Shown piece by piece: positions 55,195 through 63,920 of a stretch of 64,000 bases of DNA (the first letter of the stretch is position 1; every line of letters starts with the position of its first letter). Source of the DNA: Sulfitobacter sp. W027 (lineage in GTDB: Bacteria; Pseudomonadota; Alphaproteobacteria; Rhodobacterales; Rhodobacteraceae); the NCBI RefSeq assembly GCF_025143985.1, contig NZ_CP083564.1, forward strand, positions 1,675,501-1,739,500. The letters run 5' to 3'. The notes beneath the pieces were generated by a model. The model made no database searches. It was not told the DNA's origin and was given only the letters and a program-made list of their open reading frames with translations. Both the position numbers and the translations under genes were made by a program.

Positions 55195-56194
55195 GCAATG
55201 TCCCGCCCAGAAGCGCCTCAAGCTGGGCGCTGAGGGCGTCGATGTCAACGTCATCGGGGGGGTGCCGCGCATCCATTGCGCGCAGGGCGCGGGTCTGGGC
55301 GGCGGGTGTCATCTCGCCAGCGGCCTCTGCCACAGCGCGGCGCTCTTCCAGCAAGCCATTGCAGAAAAGGGCCACGTCACAGCCCGCAGCGATGGCCGCG
55401 CGGGTGCTCTCCGCAGGGGTCATTTGCAGTGCCTTCATCGAGATGTCGTCGGTCATCACAAGGTTGTCGAAGTCGATATCCTCACGGATGATCCGCATGA
55501 CCTTAGCAGACAGGGTCGCGGGGGTATCATCCAGCGCGTCATAGACCAGATGGGCGGTCATCCCCATAGGCAGTTCCCGCAGGCTGCGGAAGGGCGCAAA
55601 ATCGACCGCCTCCAGATCAATCCGGCGGGCATCGACACGGGGCAGATTGTGGTGGCTGTCGAGCGTGGCGCGGCCATGACCGGGCATATGTTTCATCACC
55701 GGCAACACGCCCCCGGCCAGCAGTGCATCGGCCACGGCGCGGCCAATCTCGGCCACCTGCCCCGGCGTCTCGCCATAGCAGCGGTTGCGCAGGAAGGGAT
55801 GGGTTTCGGGCGATGCCACATCGATCAGCGGCGCGCAGTTGCTATCGATTCCGACGCTGTGCAATTCATGGGCGATGATCCGGTACATGAGATAGAACGC
55901 TCGACGTGCCTGATCCCCGGTGCGTGCAGCAAGGTCCATCGGCGGCATCCAATCGCGCCACTCAGGGGCACGCATGCGCTGCACGCGGCCGCCCTCTTGG
56001 TCGATGGTGATCACCGCGTCATGGCCCGCCGCCTCTCGCATCTCCTCACAAAGCGCGCGAACTTGGTCGGGGCTGTCGATGTTGCGAGAAAAAAGAATGA
56101 AGCCAAAGGGCCGCACGTCCCGGAAGAACGCCTTTTCCTCGACGCTGAGCCGGTGGCCCGTCGCGTCGAGGATCGTGGCCCCGAAGGGGCGCAT
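55187..56194 (-). CDS. nagZ: Beta-N-acetylhexosaminidase NagZ
   Basis: Cytoplasmic GH3 enzyme that removes GlcNAc from anhydro-muropeptides during cell-wall recycling. 335 residues. Motifs: GFILFSRNI, ITIDQEGGRVQRM, VMKHMPGHGRATLDSHHNLP (catalytic His/Asp loop) and MTDDISMKAL (nucleophile Asp). Start 56194 (MRPFGATIL) overlaps the stop of the SPOR gene by one base. It supplies the substrate for AnmK (41 kb). Confidence 0.95.
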   Translation of the reverse strand: MRPFGATILDATGHRLSVEEKAFFRDVRPFGFILFSRNIDSPDQVRALCEEMREAAGHDAVITIDQEGGRVQRMRAPEWRDWMPPMDLAARTGDQARRAFYLMYRIIAHELHSVGIDSNCAPLIDVASPETHPFLRNRCYGETPGQVAEIGRAVADALLAGGVLPVMKHMPGHGRATLDSHHNLPRVDARRIDLEAVDFAPFRSLRELPMGMTAHLVYDALDDTPATLSAKVMRIIREDIDFDNLVMTDDISMKALQMTPAESTRAAIAAGCDVALFCNGLLEERRAVAEAAGEMTPAAQTRALRAMDARHPPDDVDIDALSAQLEALLGGTLHG

Positions 56195-57213
56195 CAGCGC
56201 ATCACCACCGGGATACAATCCGCATTTTCAGCGACGAGAGCCGAACAGAAGCGCCGCGCATCGGCGATATCGTCAAAACCCATGGCGCGCAGGCGGTAGA
56301 ACACCCGGCCACCGCTGGTGGCCTTTTGCACGACGCGGTTCTTGCCTTGCAGATAAGCGCCGAAACGGCTCTGCAGGCGGTCCCACTGTTCACGGGCCAC
56401 TTCGGGGCTGTCAAAGGCGCCAAGCTGGGCCATGCGGGTGCCAGCGGGAAGCGCTGTGGGGTCAACCTCTTGCGTGGCGACTGCGACCGGGTTGCTCTGC
56501 ACGGCGGCGGGTGTCACCACGGCTGCGCCTGCGGGGCGGCGACGCGGGCGCAGTGAATTGCGCACGCCGGGGGCGTTGAGGACGGCTTTGACCACTTTGG
56601 GCTGAACCGATGTATCGGCCAGCGCCATGGCAACGGCAGCATCCACGGGGTTGGCGGAGGCAATCACCTCCCCCCCTGCTCCGGTCAGCGGGGCGACGCC
56701 ATTGGTCAACTGCGCCACCAGGTCTTGAACATTGCCCGAGCGGATCGCGGCGGAGGCGTCGATCAGGTCGCCGTCCGTGTCACGAGCGACGGCTTGGATC
56801 ACATCGTCTTGTGTCTTTGCAGCAACCATTGCCACTTGGACGGGCTGGTCTTCGTCCTGCAATTCGATCTGGCGCGGCGCAAGGCGAAGCTGATCAGCAG
56901 GCCGTCCTGCGCTGCCTTCGGCGGCAACGACGTTCACCGACAGCCCTTGATGGCGCGCCAATTCGCCGCCCGGTTCTTCGGGGCGCACGCGCATCTCGCC
57001 TTCGATCGCGCGCACCACCGGAATGCCGGTCACGTCGCGTACAAGCAGCTTATAGCCCCAAACACCAATCCCTGCCACAAGGGCCAAGGAAACCACGGCG
57101 CCCGCGACATTGGTGAGCGTTGTCAGTGTCTTGGGCGTGGCGCCCACTGCATAACTATGCGCGGAATCGGGCGCATAGCCCGCCGTCGTCGAAGAAGACG
57201 TAAAATCTGCCAT
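56194..57213 (-). CDS. SPOR domain protein, inner-membrane anchored
   Basis: 339 residues. A single membrane helix at about 35-56 (LTNVAGAVVSLALVAGIGVW) with a short cytoplasmic N-terminus. The periplasmic linker of about 200 residues has low complexity. A SPOR domain at the C-terminus (about 265-338: RMAQLGAFDSPEVAREQWDR, RVFYRLRAMGFDDIADARRF) binds denuded peptidoglycan at the division site. It lies between argS and nagZ. A cell-division role is inferred from the SPOR domain. Confidence 0.9.
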   Translation of the reverse strand: MADFTSSSTTAGYAPDSAHSYAVGATPKTLTTLTNVAGAVVSLALVAGIGVWGYKLLVRDVTGIPVVRAIEGEMRVRPEEPGGELARHQGLSVNVVAAEGSAGRPADQLRLAPRQIELQDEDQPVQVAMVAAKTQDDVIQAVARDTDGDLIDASAAIRSGNVQDLVAQLTNGVAPLTGAGGEVIASANPVDAAVAMALADTSVQPKVVKAVLNAPGVRNSLRPRRRPAGAAVVTPAAVQSNPVAVATQEVDPTALPAGTRMAQLGAFDSPEVAREQWDRLQSRFGAYLQGKNRVVQKATSGGRVFYRLRAMGFDDIADARRFCSALVAENADCIPVVMR

Positions 57214-57292
57214 CTCTGCCTCTTTGCCCGGCGTGATACATCGCCACGCGGGTCTGGTCATGGGGTTGCCTGTTTTCGGCGCGCTGGTGCAG

Positions 57293-59038
57293 TTACCGCA
57301 TCTCCTGCGCCGGTGTGACCCCAAGAATACCAAGACCCGCCGCAATTACAATCGCAACGGCACGCGACAGGGCGATTTTTGCCTGCGATGTGGCAGCGTC
57401 CCCTTCCTGCAACGCACGCAGCCCATCTTCGGAGCGGCCAAGGTGATAAAGGCTGTGGAAATCGGACGCGAGTTCATAGAGGTAGAAGGCCACTCGGTGC
57501 GGCTCGTTGCTGCGCGCGGCGGTTTCGACCAGTCGCGGCCATTCGGCCAGTTTGCGCAGCAGGCCAAGCTCGGCGTCATGGTCAAGTTTGGTCAGATCCG
57601 CATCCATCAGCGTGGCATCGGCAACCTCGACCCCGGCCTCTTGCGCCTTGCGCAGGATCGAAGCGACCCGCGCGTGGGCGTATTGCACGTAGAACACCGG
57701 ATTTTCGCGGCTTTGCTCCAGTACCTTGTCGAAGTCAAAGTCGAGCATCGCATCGTTCTTGCGCGTCAGCATCACAAAGCGCGTCACATCAGGGCCCACT
57801 TGATCGACTACATCACGCAGGGTCACAAAGGTCCCTGCCCGTTTGGACATCTTGAACGGCTCGCCGTTCTTATAGAGTTTCACCAGCTGCGTCAGCTTGA
57901 TGTCGAGCGGCACATGACCATCGCTCAGCGCCGAGACTGCTGCCTTCATCCGCTTGACGTAGCCGCCATGGTCCGCGCCAAAGACGTCGATCAGCATGTC
58001 AAAGTCGCGGCTGACCTTGTCGTAGTGATAGGCGATATCGGGGGCGAAATAGGTCCAGGACCCGTCGGATTTCTTGACCGGGCGGTCCACGTCATCGCCG
58101 TGCTCGGTGGATTTGAACAACGTCTGTTCGCGCGGCTCCCAATCTTCTGGCTTCTTGCCCTTTGGTGGCTCCAGCACGCCTTCGTAGATCAGCCCTTTAG
58201 CTTCGAGTGACGCAATCGCCGCTTCGATTTGGCCTGTGCCGTAAAGAGATTTTTCGCTGTAGAAGACATCCATCTCAACGCCAAGTGAGGCCAGATCCTC
58301 ACGGATCAAGTTCATCATCGCATCGGTCGCGAAATCGCGGATATGATCGAGCCACTCGCTTTCAGGCTGATCGACCAGCTTATCGCCATACATTTTCGCC
58401 AGCGCCTCGCCCAGCGGGATCAGGTAGTCACCGGGGTATGTGCCATCGGGGAAAGCCACCTCTTTGCCATTGGCTTCGAGATAGCGCAGGTACACGGACC
58501 GCGCCAGCACATCGACCTGCGCGCCGCCGTCGTTAATATAGTATTCTCGCGTCACATCGTAGCCTGCAAAATCCAGCAGGCTGGCCAGCGCATCGCCAAA
58601 GACCGCGCCACGGGTGTGGCCCACATGCAGCGGGCCGGTGGGGTTGGCCGAGACATATTCGACGTTCACCCGTTGACCGGCCCCGAGGATCGCGCGGCCA
58701 AAGTCGGTGCCTTGGCTGAGCACCTGCCGCGCCACGTTCTGCCAGACCGACGGCGCAAGGCGCAGGTTGATAAAACCCGGACCGGCCACTTCGGCGGAGG
58801 TGATGCGCGGATCGTTCTGCAACTGCGCAGCCAATGCTTCGGCGATATCGCGCGGCTTCATGCCCGCAGGCTTGGCCAGCACCATCGCGGCGTTGGTCGC
58901 CATATCGCCATGCGCGGGGTCGCGCGGGGGCTCGGCGGTGATCGGGTCAAAGTTCAGGGTCGCAGGCAGGGCGTCCTGCGCGACCATCTGTTCCAGCGTC
59001 GCAATGATAAGATGGCGAATTTCGGCAAATAGGTTCAT
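57293..59038 (-). CDS. argS: Arginyl-tRNA synthetase
   Basis: 581 residues, class I. HIGH motif HVGH in [19 protein letters not shown] motif in [11 protein letters not shown], and the N-terminal additional domain with [15 protein letters not shown]. The anticodon-binding domain ends with [19 protein letters not shown] start at 59038 (MNLFAEIRH). First of the run argS-SPOR-nagZ-scpA-scpB, the order usual in Rhodobacteraceae. Confidence 0.96.
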   Translation of the reverse strand: MNLFAEIRHLIIATLEQMVAQDALPATLNFDPITAEPPRDPAHGDMATNAAMVLAKPAGMKPRDIAEALAAQLQNDPRITSAEVAGPGFINLRLAPSVWQNVARQVLSQGTDFGRAILGAGQRVNVEYVSANPTGPLHVGHTRGAVFGDALASLLDFAGYDVTREYYINDGGAQVDVLARSVYLRYLEANGKEVAFPDGTYPGDYLIPLGEALAKMYGDKLVDQPESEWLDHIRDFATDAMMNLIREDLASLGVEMDVFYSEKSLYGTGQIEAAIASLEAKGLIYEGVLEPPKGKKPEDWEPREQTLFKSTEHGDDVDRPVKKSDGSWTYFAPDIAYHYDKVSRDFDMLIDVFGADHGGYVKRMKAAVSALSDGHVPLDIKLTQLVKLYKNGEPFKMSKRAGTFVTLRDVVDQVGPDVTRFVMLTRKNDAMLDFDFDKVLEQSRENPVFYVQYAHARVASILRKAQEAGVEVADATLMDADLTKLDHDAELGLLRKLAEWPRLVETAARSNEPHRVAFYLYELASDFHSLYHLGRSEDGLRALQEGDAATSQAKIALSRAVAIVIAAGLGILGVTPAQEMR

Positions 59039-59144
59039 GTCGGGTATCCTTGTTCCCCGCCCGTTTATCATGTGCGGGGGTGCAGTCAATGAAGCGGCGG
59101 GCCGCGATGGCCCAAGTCAGGGAATGGCGTTTGAAGCGGCGATC

Positions 59145-59765
59145 TCAGCCGAGGTCCAAACGCCCACTCCGGAGCCGTCGGCCAGCTTCGGACCCAAGGT
59201 ACAGCGCGGTGTCTGCGGCCAACTCAGCCTGCCCCTCGGGCACCGTAATCAGGTGAAAATGCAGCCCGCGTGCGCCAAAGACCTTATCGAGCGCGGCATT
59301 GGCTGCCTCAAAGGCTCCGATCATCCCATGACCAGCAAGCGCCAGCGGCTGGCTGGGGCGCGGCAGGACGGTCACGACAGACCCCTGCCCGGCCACCAAG
59401 CCCCGGCCCAAGGCCCGCACCATGGCAGACAGCCCCCGGATTTGTGCGTCCATTCCTTGGGCGCAATCATCGGGATCAAGCGGCATCAGGTTCAACACCA
59501 GATGCAGCGGCGTGCCGCCCCAGTTGCGGTAAAGCGGCTCGAACCGGTTGACCAGATCCCCGGCAAGCGCCAGCCCTTCGACCCGTGCGGGTGATTGGCT
59601 CATTAGCCGTGCCAGAACGGCGGGGTCGCGGTCCATCGCCACGACTTCGGCCCCCAGACCAGCCGCGCGTTTGGCCACTGTTGGGCCCGGCGCTTGCCCT
59701 GCCGAGAGGATCGCGAAAGTCGCGTCACCGGCCAGACTTTCCGGCAGAACGGGGGTTTGTATCAT
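59145..59765 (-). CDS. SDR-like protein without a visible catalytic tetrad
   Basis: 206 residues with a Rossmann-type layout of the short-chain dehydrogenase group: ATFAILSAGQAPGPTVAKRA in the cofactor-loop position, VVAMDRDPAVL, a central SVVTVLPRPSQ and IGAFEAANAALDKVF. The YxxxK pair of active SDRs is missing at the expected place (HGMIGAFEAANAAL) and the glycine loop is altered. The product may have lost dehydrogenase activity or bind a cofactor only. It lies between argS and dgt on the same strand. Confidence 0.7.
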   Translation of the reverse strand: MIQTPVLPESLAGDATFAILSAGQAPGPTVAKRAAGLGAEVVAMDRDPAVLARLMSQSPARVEGLALAGDLVNRFEPLYRNWGGTPLHLVLNLMPLDPDDCAQGMDAQIRGLSAMVRALGRGLVAGQGSVVTVLPRPSQPLALAGHGMIGAFEAANAALDKVFGARGLHFHLITVPEGQAELAADTALYLGSEAGRRLRSGRLDLG

Positions 59766-59813
59766 GTCAGGTCACCTATGGATCACAGGGGGCAGGCTAC
59801 CATGCCGCAAAGA

Positions 59814-60971
59814 TTAGCGGAAGCTGCGCAAGTCACTGCCAAAGAGGCGGGCGTGTTCTTGCAATGCAAAGCGGTCCGTCATGCCTGCAATGTAGTCAGA
59901 GACCATCCGCGCCAGCGTGGTTTCATCCTCTGCCGCCTCAATCGCCGCGGCCCAATGGCGCGGCAGCAGGTTGGGTTGAGATAGAAACAGCGGAAAGAGG
60001 TCTTCGACCACCTTTGTCACCTTCTCGCGATTCTCCATGACCGAGGGCGCGCGGTACATGCGGGTAAACAGGAACTTTCGAATCTCGCGCAGATCCTGCC
60101 AGACGGGATCCGAAAAGCGGATCACCGGGCGGCCTAGATGACGGATGGCATCGGGGGATTTGGCCTCCGCCTCTTTCAGCAATTTGGACGATGTTTCGAT
60201 CACGTCGCCGACCATCACCCCAAAGACCCGCCGCAGCGCCTCATGGCGACGGCGATAGCTGTCCGTGTCGGGGTAGAGCCGGTCCACTTCCGCATAGGCC
60301 GCGCCAACCATGGGCAGCTCGGCAATCTCGGCTTCGGTGAACAGACCCGCCCGCAGCCCGTCGTGCAGATCGTGGTTGTTGTAGGCAATGTCATCGGAAA
60401 GTGCGGCCACCTGCGCCTCGGCGCTGGCGTGGGTGTGTAGTTCCAGATCATGCCGTGCGTTGTAGTCTGCCAGCGCATGGGGCACCTCTCCGGTAACGGG
60501 CCCATTGTGTTTGGCAATGCCTTCCAGCGTGTCCCACGTCAGGTTCAGCCCGTTAAATTCGGCATAGTGCCGCTCCAGCGTGGTAACGATCTTGATCGCC
60601 TGCGCGTTGTGGTCAAACCCTCCGTAGGGCGCCATCAGCTTATGCAGCGCGTCCTCGCCGGTGTGGCCAAAGGGCGTGTGGCCCAGGTCATGCGCCAGCG
60701 CCACGGCCTCGGTTAGCTCGCCGTTCAGGCGCAACGCCCCTGCGATGGTGCGCGCCACTTGGGCCACTTCGATCGAATGTGTCAGACGGGTGCGGAAATA
60801 ATCGCCCTCATGTTCGACAAAGACCTGCGTCTTATGTTTAAGCCGCCGAAAGGCGGAGGCGTGAATGATCCGGTCTCGGTCCCGCTGATAGCAGGAGCGA
60901 AACGTGCTTTCCTCCTCCGGCACCAACCGTCCCCTGGCGGTGTCCGGATCCGAGGCAAATTCTGCGCGCAT
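59814..60971 (-). CDS. dgt: Deoxyguanosinetriphosphate triphosphohydrolase-like protein (dGTPase)
   Basis: 385 residues of the HD superfamily. HD motif residues: RTRLTHSIEVAQVAR (His), ALAHDLGHTPFGHTGEDAL (His-Asp), LSDDIAYNNHDLHDGLRAG (Asp). Type-1 dGTPase-like proteins of this kind release triphosphate from dNTPs and shape the pool. The N-terminal part (ERDRIIHASAFRRLKHKTQV pattern) is diagnostic. It lies near the end of the argS run; divergent from erpA. Confidence 0.94.
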   Translation of the reverse strand: MRAEFASDPDTARGRLVPEEESTFRSCYQRDRDRIIHASAFRRLKHKTQVFVEHEGDYFRTRLTHSIEVAQVARTIAGALRLNGELTEAVALAHDLGHTPFGHTGEDALHKLMAPYGGFDHNAQAIKIVTTLERHYAEFNGLNLTWDTLEGIAKHNGPVTGEVPHALADYNARHDLELHTHASAEAQVAALSDDIAYNNHDLHDGLRAGLFTEAEIAELPMVGAAYAEVDRLYPDTDSYRRRHEALRRVFGVMVGDVIETSSKLLKEAEAKSPDAIRHLGRPVIRFSDPVWQDLREIRKFLFTRMYRAPSVMENREKVTKVVEDLFPLFLSQPNLLPRHWAAAIEAAEDETTLARMVSDYIAGMTDRFALQEHARLFGSDLRSFR

Positions 60972-61067
60972 TGCGGCTGGTCCTCTCTCGCGGTCCTTGT
61001 GACCTGTCCTTGTGGTTTCTATATGTTAGGGGAACGCGAAAGAAAACCGATGCATCGGAGCCCGCAG

Positions 61068-61391
61068 ATGAACCTGCCCCCCAAAGTCACCCCCCGCGCC
61101 TTTGAACGCCTCGCTGAGATCGGGGCCGCCGAGGAAGGCAAGGCCCTGCGCATCGCTGTCGAAGGCGGCGGCTGCTCGGGGTTTCAGTATGACATCGCAC
61201 TGGACGAACCTGCCGAGGATGACCTCGTTCTGGAAGGCAGTGGTCAGAAGGTGGTGGTCGATAGCGTGTCCCTGCCGTTTCTAGCCGATGCCGTGATCGA
61301 CTTCACCGAAGAGCTGATCGGTGCGCGGTTCACGATTGAGAACCCCAATGCGACGGCGGCCTGCGGCTGCGGCACGTCCTTTTCGATGTAA
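61068..61391 (+). CDS. erpA: Iron-sulfur cluster insertion protein (ErpA/IscA-type)
   Basis: 107 residues of the A-type carrier family. The three cluster cysteines are Cys36 (EGGGCSGFQY), Cys99 and Cys101 (AACGCGTSF). The call ErpA rather than IscA or SufA rests on its solitary location; sequence alone does not separate them. The start at 61068 follows GGAG by 8 bases; an ATG at 61050 is in frame. It functions with SufE-type assembly. Confidence 0.85.
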   Translation: MNLPPKVTPRAFERLAEIGAAEEGKALRIAVEGGGCSGFQYDIALDEPAEDDLVLEGSGQKVVVDSVSLPFLADAVIDFTEELIGARFTIENPNATAACGCGTSFSM

Positions 61392-61407
61392 ACCCTGCCG
61401 GGCGCGC

Positions 61408-62466
61408 TTAGCTACGCGCCCGTGCGAAGCCCTCGAAAAACTGTTCGAAATGCGGGCTGGAACGTTCGGCCTCCAGCAAGATCGCATGGCTCTCTGGTCC
61501 AAGGTAAGACAGGACATGCGGGCGCATGTGCCCCCAATCCGCGCTGCGCTGTGCCCCCATGTCATTCAGGCAAGCCGCCAGCGGGCGCAGCGCCCCCTGC
61601 CCGTTGTGACATGCATGAAAGCGCAGCGCGCCATCGGGGAGGTGGCGGGCGCCCATCGGGCGGCCCGCGATATCTGCCGCCCAGCCAGTGACCAGCCATT
61701 CATGGTAATCGTCCTGCAAAGAAGCACTGATGTTCGGCTGGATGCGGTAGCCGCGGTTGCAGGCGGCAACTGCATTTTCCCACGATTGGCTGGGCTGCAC
61801 CCCGGCAAGGCGCAGCGCGGCGCAGACTTCGGCAAGCAGGTCCATGTCTTGATCAAGAAATGCCAGCAATCCGGTGAACTGCAGGCTCTTTTCCGCTTCA
61901 TTCGGCAAATCGGGGTCGCAGCGGCCATAGTCCGATAGGTAATAAACGATATGGGTCAACTCATAGGCCGCCTTGCGATTGGGCATTGCGAAGGTGGCAC
62001 TGCGTGAGACGAAATCGCGCAACCGCTGGCCAAGCGCACCATCCCCGACCTGCGGCCCCATGCCCCGACGGCGGAGCAGGCGGCGTGCTTCGGCCCGCTG
62101 CAGGTCAGACAGCTCAGCGCCTTCCAGCCCCGCGCGAGCCACTTCATCGCAAAGTGCGGCACCGTGAAGTGCTGGCAGGCCGAGGTCTTCGAGATCAAGA
62201 CAGATCGACAGGATGAAACGGTAGTACTGCGGAAAGTCACGCAGCATGTCTCGGGACCCCGCGTGGAAAGCGCGGAGCGGTTCGAGCGTTTCGCGATCTA
62301 ACCGGTTGCCCGTGCTTGCCAGAACCCCCAGCAATTCCGCGTTTTCCTTCAGCCAAAAGACATCTCCTTGGGCGCGGCGTTCGATCGCAAAGCATCGGAT
62401 CAGCCGAGCCGTCCGGGTGGTAGGATCGCATGTATCGTCAGGTCTGAGCAGAACAACATTGGTCAT
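61408..62466 (-). CDS. Unknown helical protein with AYELTH motif, paired with the FTTGL protein
   Basis: 352 residues, no named function known to me; I think it matches the Rhodobacteraceae family DUF6902 (from memory, not checked). The chain is mostly helical. The best landmark is PNRKAAYELTHIVYYLSDYG (162-181). Others are a DDYHEWLVTGW segment (252-262) and HACHNGQGALRP near 284. There is no signal peptide and no membrane helix. The gene starts 57 bp after the stop of the 87-residue FTTGL protein on the same strand. Similar ELTH motifs occur in helical enzymes, but no catalytic role can be read. Confidence 0.72.
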   Translation of the reverse strand: MTNVVLLRPDDTCDPTTRTARLIRCFAIERRAQGDVFWLKENAELLGVLASTGNRLDRETLEPLRAFHAGSRDMLRDFPQYYRFILSICLDLEDLGLPALHGAALCDEVARAGLEGAELSDLQRAEARRLLRRRGMGPQVGDGALGQRLRDFVSRSATFAMPNRKAAYELTHIVYYLSDYGRCDPDLPNEAEKSLQFTGLLAFLDQDMDLLAEVCAALRLAGVQPSQSWENAVAACNRGYRIQPNISASLQDDYHEWLVTGWAADIAGRPMGARHLPDGALRFHACHNGQGALRPLAACLNDMGAQRSADWGHMRPHVLSYLGPESHAILLEAERSSPHFEQFFEGFARARS

Positions 62467-62523
62467 AGAGACGCCTCCGATAAGGGGAGCAGCGGGCGGA
62501 AGACCCGCCCGCCAACTCAAACT

Positions 62524-62787
62524 TTAACCAGTGAAGGGCAGCACTTGCGTCTCAGCAGGCGCGAGGCCGGTGGTGAAAAGACCAACGCCGGATCCCTGCG
62601 CAATGCTGCCGCTGTTGCGTTGCAATCCGGTGGTGAACATCTCAGTACCCTCGCCCATCAGCATCTCGCTGCCATGGCGGTTAAGACCGGTGGTGAAAAG
62701 ACCAACCCCCGCGCCAAGGCTCATCAGGTTGTCCTGTGTCTCCGGCGCTGTTACGGGGGCAATGTTGCATGCAGAAATAGCAGTCAT
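62524..62787 (-). CDS. 87-residue protein with three FTTGL repeats
   Basis: MTAISACNIAP starts the chain; FTTGL motifs stand at residues 31-35, 51-55 and 71-75, exactly 20 residues apart, each preceded by G-x-[GE]-[LM]. The end reads QVLPFTG. A binding site AAAGGA lies about 7 bases before the ATG. I think it matches family DUF6749 (from memory). There is no signal peptide or membrane segment. The repeat and the adjacent helical protein suggest a substrate and partner, for instance a leader-core peptide and a modifying protein, but no modification enzyme is recognised. Alternatively it is a small scaffold. Confidence 0.75.
   Translation of the reverse strand: MTAISACNIAPVTAPETQDNLMSLGAGVGLFTTGLNRHGSEMLMGEGTEMFTTGLQRNSGSIAQGSGVGLFTTGLAPAETQVLPFTG
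62554..62706 (-). repeat. Three in-frame 60-bp repeats encoding the FTTGL units
   Basis: The motif bases CCGGTGGTGAA recur on the plus strand in all three units (FTTGL codons at 62563-62577, 62623-62637 and 62683-62697), exactly 60 bases apart. Sequence between them differs, so the repeats are ancient or under selection at the motif only. Confidence 0.85.
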
Positions 62788-63134
62788 GTCGTGTCCTTTC
62801 AGAAGGAATTGCAATTTAAAGGTGTAGTGGACTCACTGATGCATCTTAAAGGTGTTTCGCCAAGGAATTTTTCGTTAAGTTATTGTACTGTAAGAGTTAT
62901 CCACATTAATACCGCGCCGCAGTTCTGCCTCAGTGACCAGTTTTTCCTCCTGTGGTCGGGGAAAAATAAGATCCCTCCACAGGGCAGACTCATGACAAAA
63001 GCGGCCATCACCTTCACATCATTCCCGCCAAAGTAGAGGAAGGTGAGAGAGAATCTCCCTAAACGCGCAAGCCTTCCCCTTGCTCCGCAAGGCCATTTGC
63101 GCGATAGCAGTCGGACATCTTAAGGGGGCCGGAT
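62788..63134. other. AT-rich intergenic leader with direct repeats and a DnaA-box match
   Basis: About 347 bp between the divergent FTTGL gene and xth. The first part (to about 62970) is much richer in A and T than the rest of the window. It holds TTAAAGGTGT at 62816-62825 and 62846-62855, a TTATCCACA at 62897-62905, and the inverted pair CCTGTGG/CCACAGG at 62949-62955 and 62977-62983. A 14-codon ATG frame at 62992-63036 lacks a strong binding site. No RNA gene is recognised. Confidence 0.6.
62816..62855 (-). promoter_or_regulatory. Direct repeats TTAAAGGTGT, 30 bp apart
   Basis: Two copies at 62816-62825 and 62846-62855, the same side of the helix at about three turns. They lie about 30 bp before the FTTGL start and could form an operator. 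Read on the coding strand they are ACACCTTTAA. Confidence 0.35.
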
Positions 63135-63917
63135 ATGAAGATCGCGAGTTTCAACATCAATGGTATCAAAGCCCGCGCGGCGGCCCTTCCCGAATGGCTT
63201 GATGAGGCGCAGCCGGACATTGTGGTCCTGCAAGAGATCAAGTCAGTCGATGAGGCCTTCCCCCGCGAAATGCTCGAAGAGCGCGGCTATAACGTTGAAA
63301 CCCACGGGCAGAAATCGTTTAACGGCGTGGCGATCTTGTCGAAACTGCCGTTGGAAGACGTAACCCGTGGTCTGCCCGGTGACGATGAGGATGATCAGTC
63401 CCGCTGGATCGAGGCCACGGTCGTGGGCGACGATATGGCGCTGCGGATCTGTGGGCTCTACCTGCCCAACGGCAACCCGGTGCCGGGGCCAAAGTATGAT
63501 TACAAACTCGCGTGGATGGCGCGGCTTCAGGCCCGCGCCGAGGCGCTGCTGGCAGAAGAAACGCCCTTCCTCATGGCGGGCGATTACAACATCATCCCGC
63601 AGGCCGAAGACGCTGCCAAACCCGAAAGCTGGCGCGAAGACGCGCTGTTTCGCCCCGAGTCCCGCGCCGCATGGCGGCGGTTGGTGAACCTTGGCCTTAC
63701 CGATGCCTTCCGCGCGCGGACCCAAGGGCCGGGGCATTACTCGTTCTGGGATTATCAGGCAGGTGCGTGGAACCGAAACAACGGCATTCGCATAGACCAT
63801 TTTCTGCTGTCACCGACCGTGGCGGACCGGCTGCGCGCTTGCCAGATCGACCGTGACGTGCGCGGGCGCGATAAGCCGTCGGACCATGTGCCGATCTGGG
63901 TCGAGTTGGAAATCTAA
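63135..63917 (+). CDS. xthA: Exodeoxyribonuclease III
   Basis: Repairs abasic sites as AP endonuclease and acts as a 3' exonuclease. 260 residues of the exonuclease/endonuclease/phosphatase fold. Motifs: IASFNINGIKARAAAL, VVLQEIKSVDEAFP (metal Glu), ICGLYLPNGNP, MAGDYNIIPQ and RNNGIRIDHFLLSP (Asp-His). GGGGG precedes the ATG. Divergent from the FTTGL gene. Confidence 0.95.
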   Translation: MKIASFNINGIKARAAALPEWLDEAQPDIVVLQEIKSVDEAFPREMLEERGYNVETHGQKSFNGVAILSKLPLEDVTRGLPGDDEDDQSRWIEATVVGDDMALRICGLYLPNGNPVPGPKYDYKLAWMARLQARAEALLAEETPFLMAGDYNIIPQAEDAAKPESWREDALFRPESRAAWRRLVNLGLTDAFRARTQGPGHYSFWDYQAGAWNRNNGIRIDHFLLSPTVADRLRACQIDRDVRGRDKPSDHVPIWVELEI

Positions 63918-63920
63918 GCG

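Noticed and set aside
62524-62544. LPFTG at the end of the 87-residue protein as a sortase signal
   Set aside because: A sortase signal needs a following hydrophobic helix and basic tail; the protein ends at LPFTG, and this organism type does not use such sorting.
62992-63036. 14-codon frame before xth as a leader peptide
   Set aside because: No strong binding site, no attenuator-like hairpins and no run of regulatory codons.
62788-63134. Replication origin in the AT-rich gap with a DnaA box
   Set aside because: Only one box, no cluster, no iteron array and no origin-flanking genes such as dnaA, hemE or parAB nearby.
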